Source: Lachnospiraceae bacterium (GTDB lineage: Bacteria > Bacillota > Clostridia > Lachnospirales > Lachnospiraceae). Taken from it: a stretch of DNA of 58,524 bases. The position numbers and the translations under genes are program-made. A model generated the notes under the pieces. It ran no database searches. It saw only the letters and a list, made by a program, of their open reading frames with translations, and was not told the origin of the DNA. The stretch covers positions 1-58,524 of the forward strand of contig JAGADU010000067.1 in the NCBI GenBank assembly GCA_017613435.1. The letters are read 5' to 3'. This document shows, piece after piece, positions 55,396-58,524 of this stretch. Numbering within the stretch: the stretch's first letter is position 1; each line of letters starts with the position of its first letter.

Positions 55396-56350
55396 GTATT
55401 GTCTTTTAATATTTGTTTTGTTTAATGTTTCTTTCCTTTGCGCATGCAAAAAAGACGAAATTCCCATGGCTTTCGAAAGAAACTCTTCTTTGTCGACCTT
55501 ATCCATATCTTCTTCGAATACTCTTTATCTCGAATCGGATACATTTGCAAAGAATCTTTGCATTGACGAAGGCAACCATAAAGATCTGAAGCTGGAGAAT
55601 TCCTATGCTGCAGGTCTTTTTGACATTAATGACAATATGGTCATTTACGGCAAGAACATGTATGACGAAATGACTCCCGCAAGCATTACCAAGCTTTTGA
55701 CCGCGCTTGTCGTATTAAAGCACTGCGATTTGTCCAAAACCGTCACTTTTACTTCGGATTGCGTTATAAAAGAAAGCGGTGCGCAAAAAATAAATCTCGC
55801 CGAAGGCGATACCATGACGATGGAACAGGCTTTAAACATTATGCTTCTTTATTCCGCTAACGACGTTGCGATGATGATTGCCAACAATTACGAGGGCGGT
55901 TACGAAGCGTTTTTAAACCAGATGAAAGCAGAAGCAGAAAGCCTCGGAGCAACGCATACCAATTTCGTCAATCCCCACGGTTTGACCGAAGAAGGGCATG
56001 AATCGACCGTTTACGATCTTTATTTGATATTGAACGAGCTTTCGAAAAACGAAAAATTCATAAAAATCGTGTCACAGAACGGTTATACCACTTCTTATAC
56101 GAAAGCCGACGGAACCATTAAGACCGTAGAGCTTAAATCAACCAATCAATATATAAACGAGACCAAAGATATTCCCGAGGGTTACAAGATAATAGGCGGT
56201 AAAACCGGAACCACGGAAGCGGCCGGAAAATGCCTTATCATATATTTCAAAGACGACAGCGAAAATCCTTATATTGCATGCATTTTAAGGTCTGAAGATT
56301 ACGACAGTTTATATGCCGATATGGACACTCTGATTTCTTCCGCGAAATAG
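55379..56350 (+). CDS. Lipoprotein D-alanyl-D-alanine carboxypeptidase (S11 family)
   Basis: 323 residues from the GTG at 55379; an in-frame TTG at 55355 is possible but extends further into mgsA. The signal sequence ends in a lipobox 'LCAC' with Cys near residue 24, so it is lipid-anchored. The penicilloyl-serine motifs are complete: S102-ITK, S159-AND and K275-TGT. It stops soon after the KTG region; the PBP5_C domain and C-terminal amphipathic anchor of DacA are absent. It trims D-Ala from pentapeptides. Confidence 0.92.
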   Translation: MKCINKYCLLIFVLFNVSFLCACKKDEIPMAFERNSSLSTLSISSSNTLYLESDTFAKNLCIDEGNHKDLKLENSYAAGLFDINDNMVIYGKNMYDEMTPASITKLLTALVVLKHCDLSKTVTFTSDCVIKESGAQKINLAEGDTMTMEQALNIMLLYSANDVAMMIANNYEGGYEAFLNQMKAEAESLGATHTNFVNPHGLTEEGHESTVYDLYLILNELSKNEKFIKIVSQNGYTTSYTKADGTIKTVELKSTNQYINETKDIPEGYKIIGGKTGTTEAAGKCLIIYFKDDSENPYIACILRSEDYDSLYADMDTLISSAK

Positions 56351-56359
56351 ACATTCTTC

Positions 56360-56388
56360 TTGTTTTTTAAGCCGAAATCAACTATAAT
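56360..56388 (+). promoter_or_regulatory. Promoter for the P-loop protein and HlyD-like genes
   Basis: TTGTTT (56360-56365), a 17-base spacer and a perfect TATAAT (56383-56388). It starts 10 bases after the carboxypeptidase stop and lies about 48 bases before the ATG. Confidence 0.72.
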
Positions 56389-56435
56389 TAATACATGCTT
56401 TAAACTATAATATTTCCAATCGGAGGTGTGTTACA

Positions 56436-56855
56436 ATGGTGAATTTAATAACAGGCAAGAACGGAAAGGGCAAATCAAAAGTATTGCTCGAAAAAGTAAA
56501 CTCTCAGGTAAAGGAGATTTTGGGAAATATCGCTTATCTTGATACATCTACGAAGCATATGTATGAACTTAACAACAAAATAAGACTTATCAATGCTTCG
56601 GAATACAATATTTCATCCGGTGATATGTTTATCGGTTTTCTTCTCGGAATCATTTCCGGAGATCATGATTTACAGGAACTTTATTTCGACAATTTCTTAA
56701 CATTGTCACATACATCTATAAACGATTTGGAAAATATTATCAATCAGCTTGAAAATTTAAGCAAAACATACGGAATAGACATTTATGCCGCTATTTCCAC
56801 AACAGACGGTGATTTACCCGCTTCGCTTAACGATAAGGTAATCGAAGCTCTTTAA
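56436..56855 (+). CDS. Small P-loop NTPase-like protein of unknown function
   Basis: 139 residues with a Walker A motif 'GKNGKGKS' at 7-14. A Walker B-like segment is 'LQELYFDNFLTLS' with Asp-Asn, followed by a helix and a final strand 'IYAAIST' that resembles a sensor strand. This would be a minimal RecA/ABC-like core without extra domains. It has a strong CGGAGGTG site and its own promoter. The next gene encodes an HlyD-like adaptor after a 75-base gap with a hairpin. The role is unknown; nucleotide binding is likely, hydrolysis unproven. Confidence 0.8.
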   Translation: MVNLITGKNGKGKSKVLLEKVNSQVKEILGNIAYLDTSTKHMYELNNKIRLINASEYNISSGDMFIGFLLGIISGDHDLQELYFDNFLTLSHTSINDLENIINQLENLSKTYGIDIYAAISTTDGDLPASLNDKVIEAL

Positions 56856-56883
56856 TAAATCGGTATATCCAAAAACATTCATA

Positions 56884-56907
56884 AAAGCCTCGGTACCCCG
56901 GGGCTTT
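56884..56907 (+). terminator. Hairpin between the P-loop gene and the HlyD-like gene
   Basis: Stem AAAGCCTCGG (56884-56893) with CCGGGGCTTT (56898-56907), ten pairs including one G-U, and a 4-base loop. It is stable but followed by TATATATG rather than a T-run. It may be a partial terminator or an RNA-stabilising hairpin. Confidence 0.45.
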
Positions 56908-56930
56908 ATATATGTAAAGAGAATTGTAAG

Positions 56931-58481
56931 ATGGTAAGCAGATTCGATTTTAACAACGAAGGGAACAACAGAAGAAAAGGTATTAACGACGGGAACAAAA
57001 ACAAGGGCAAAAATCAGGGCACCAAAAGCGTAAAAAATAAGGAGAACACTCCCGAAAAGAAAAAAGGAACTTTGATTTTTCCCAAGAAAAATGATTTTTC
57101 GTTTCGGATCATTTTCTATGCGGTATTGGTAATTGTCGCTTTATACCTTGTTTTTTGTGTATACAAATACGTTAATTCCAAAAATATTTCCACTTATCAG
57201 GTCAAAGAAGGAGCTTTAAGCGAACAGAATTCCTATACCGGCATAATTCTTCGCGAGGAAAACATGTATTATGCCAAAAGCTCCGGTTATTACAATTTTT
57301 ATTTAAAAGAAGGCGAAAAAGCTTCGCATAACGATTTGGTTTATACCATTGACGGTTCCGGGAAAATCAAAGAAATGATGACCAATCAATCCGAAGACGC
57401 CACGACGCTTTCCCGGGACGATTTGATAGAAATCAAAAGCGAAATCGTTAAATTCTCCAAAGAATACGATAAAAACGATTTTTCGGACGTATATGATTTT
57501 AAGGACGAACTTGACAGTATCAGTTTAAAGATGTCGAATCTTTATATTTTAAACAAGATTTCCTCTATGAGCCTAAACGGTACGAATGTCAACAAATATT
57601 ACTGTGCCGATTCCGCGGACGGCGCAAAAACCGGATATGTCGTTTATTATTATGACGAATATGAGGATTTAAAGCCCGAAGACATCAATTCTTCTGTTTT
57701 TAAAAACGAAAAAGAATATAAGCGAAATATGATTGTAAACAACGCCATTGTGGCAGAAGGGGATTTTGCTTACAAACTTGTAACTTCGAACACATGGCAG
57801 CTTGTATTCCCGATAGAGGAAGAAAAGGCAAAGGAATATGACGGAAAAGACATGAAGGTCAAATTCCTTAAAAACCAGGAAACACTTAAAGGCAAAGTGA
57901 AGATTCTCGATGCGATTTCTCCCGACAAAAAAGCTTCGGCAGAGAAAATCTGCGTTGTGACTTTCAATACTTCGGTTGCTGATTATCTTAACAACAGATT
58001 TATCGATTTTGAAATCTGCACCAATGAAAACAACGGTTACAAGATTCCCAAAAGCAGTGTTGTCGAAAAGGAATTTTTGCTCATTCCGGATTCAATCGCT
58101 TTTGATTTTAACGATACTACAAATACCGTATGCGTTAAATTGGACAAATATCTCGAAGACGGTACAAAAGTATTCGTGACAACCGAATTAAACGTTTACA
58201 GAATCGATGAGCATGAATATTATGTGGACGGAAGCATTGTAAAACACGGGAATACCGTTTATGCAGCCGATGAATCGACTTCGTACACCATAAACAGAAC
58301 CGCCACGCTTTTGGGTGTATACAAAATCAATCAGGGTTATGCCGATTTTAAGAATATTAAAAAACTTTACGAAAACGAAGAATATATAATCGTCGATCCT
58401 GCATATACGATGATTAAGCCTTACGATTATATAGCTTTGGATGCATCAAAGATTAAAGACAATGAATATATTTACGAATAA
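56931..58481 (+). CDS. HlyD-like membrane-anchored adaptor protein
   Basis: 516 residues. The first 50 or so are a Lys/Asn/Gly-rich cytoplasmic tail, followed by one transmembrane helix (about 57-80). The outer part begins with a lipoyl/barrel-sandwich-like block 'GALSEQNSYTGIILREENMYYAKSSGYYNFYLKEGEKASHNDLVYTI'. A short helical segment and beta-rich domains follow, in the order seen in HlyD family proteins. No ABC or RND partner lies in the window. In Lachnospiraceae this protein commonly precedes yggS and division genes, so a cell-envelope role is more likely than toxin export. Confidence 0.8.
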   Translation: MVSRFDFNNEGNNRRKGINDGNKNKGKNQGTKSVKNKENTPEKKKGTLIFPKKNDFSFRIIFYAVLVIVALYLVFCVYKYVNSKNISTYQVKEGALSEQNSYTGIILREENMYYAKSSGYYNFYLKEGEKASHNDLVYTIDGSGKIKEMMTNQSEDATTLSRDDLIEIKSEIVKFSKEYDKNDFSDVYDFKDELDSISLKMSNLYILNKISSMSLNGTNVNKYYCADSADGAKTGYVVYYYDEYEDLKPEDINSSVFKNEKEYKRNMIVNNAIVAEGDFAYKLVTSNTWQLVFPIEEEKAKEYDGKDMKVKFLKNQETLKGKVKILDAISPDKKASAEKICVVTFNTSVADYLNNRFIDFEICTNENNGYKIPKSSVVEKEFLLIPDSIAFDFNDTTNTVCVKLDKYLEDGTKVFVTTELNVYRIDEHEYYVDGSIVKHGNTVYAADESTSYTINRTATLLGVYKINQGYADFKNIKKLYENEEYIIVDPAYTMIKPYDYIALDASKIKDNEYIYE

Positions 58482-58490
58482 AGGTCTAAA

Positions 58491-58524
58491 ATGAGCGAAT
58501 TAAAAGAAAATCTCGAAAATGTAA
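58491..58524 (+). CDS. Probable start of yggS (PLP homeostasis protein), truncated by window end
   Basis: An ATG at 58491, preceded by AAAGG, opens a frame reading MSELKENLENV up to the last base. This resembles the N-terminus of YggS/YlmE-type PLP-binding proteins, which often follow the HlyD-like gene in this group. Eleven residues are too few for a firm call. Confidence 0.45.
   Translation, partial: MSELKENLENV

Noticed and set aside
1..58524. Mobile elements, prophage, CRISPR arrays, tRNA or rRNA genes
   Set aside because: No transposase, integrase, phage protein, regular repeat array or RNA-gene signature was found; gene content and codon style are even across the window.

Overview
The window reads as a stretch of core chromosome from an anaerobic, low-to-mid GC Firmicute, most likely a member of the Lachnospiraceae (Clostridia). 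The pointers are strong AGGAGG-type ribosome sites, Rex, a ferredoxin-linked NfnAB pair, formate-tetrahydrofolate ligase, a DUF896 protein, RlmH, a YnbB-type methionine gamma-lyase-like protein, and a mreBCD-PBP2-rodA cluster in a cell with no outer-membrane genes. The family assignment is inference from gene content. No mobile element, CRISPR array, prophage, rRNA or tRNA gene was seen, and no intergenic gap exceeds 300 bases.

Layout. 1-2705: the 3' part of a GlgX-like debranching-enzyme homologue whose catalytic motifs are degenerate, then trpS. 2772-6670 (minus strand): a polyamine ABC transporter, potABCD. It has a structured leader, a terminator between potC and potD, and a separate potD promoter. 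6939-11860: a lactonase-type beta-propeller, a VanY-like carboxypeptidase, tgt, yajC and an L,D-transpeptidase, closed by a terminator. 12068-14331: serC-serA with a clear promoter, a palindromic operator candidate and a terminator. 14434-18066: rex, a coiled-coil protein, NAD(P)H-hydrate dehydratase and a CBS-domain membrane protein. 18109-20157: yebC with a strong promoter of its own, then metY. 20173-25777: a polyprenyl-phosphate-type glycosyltransferase, a multi-pass membrane protein with a long disordered tail, and ftsK/spoIIIE. 25810-33500: fhs, folD, a zinc-ribbon/TPR membrane protein, nfnA, nfnB, a second zinc-ribbon membrane protein and rlmH. 33519-39149: a lipid/polysaccharide flippase, a COG2509-like flavoprotein, proB, a DUF896 gene and proA. 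39158-48488: miaB, mutS, mutL, miaA and ynbB. 48585-54972: the elongasome genes mreB, mreC, mreD, PBP2 and rodA. 55000-58524: mgsA, a lipoprotein D,D-carboxypeptidase, a minimal P-loop protein, an HlyD-like adaptor and the first codons of a probable yggS.

How it works together. Several neighbouring blocks serve envelope growth: D,D-carboxypeptidases, the L,D-transpeptidase, the flippase and the rod-elongation machinery. A second theme is one-carbon and redox metabolism: serine synthesis, fhs/folD, NfnAB, and Rex beside NAD(P)H repair. A third is RNA modification and translation quality: trpS, tgt, rlmH, miaA and miaB. From rex to ynbB all genes are co-directional, often overlapping or only a few bases apart, with no obvious terminator; an internal promoter before yebC suggests sub-operons.

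I did not find a convincing new multi-gene system. The most notable items are the apparently inactivated GlgX-like protein, the structured pot leader, an oversized MutL linker, a large PBP2 insertion, and the 139-residue P-loop protein.
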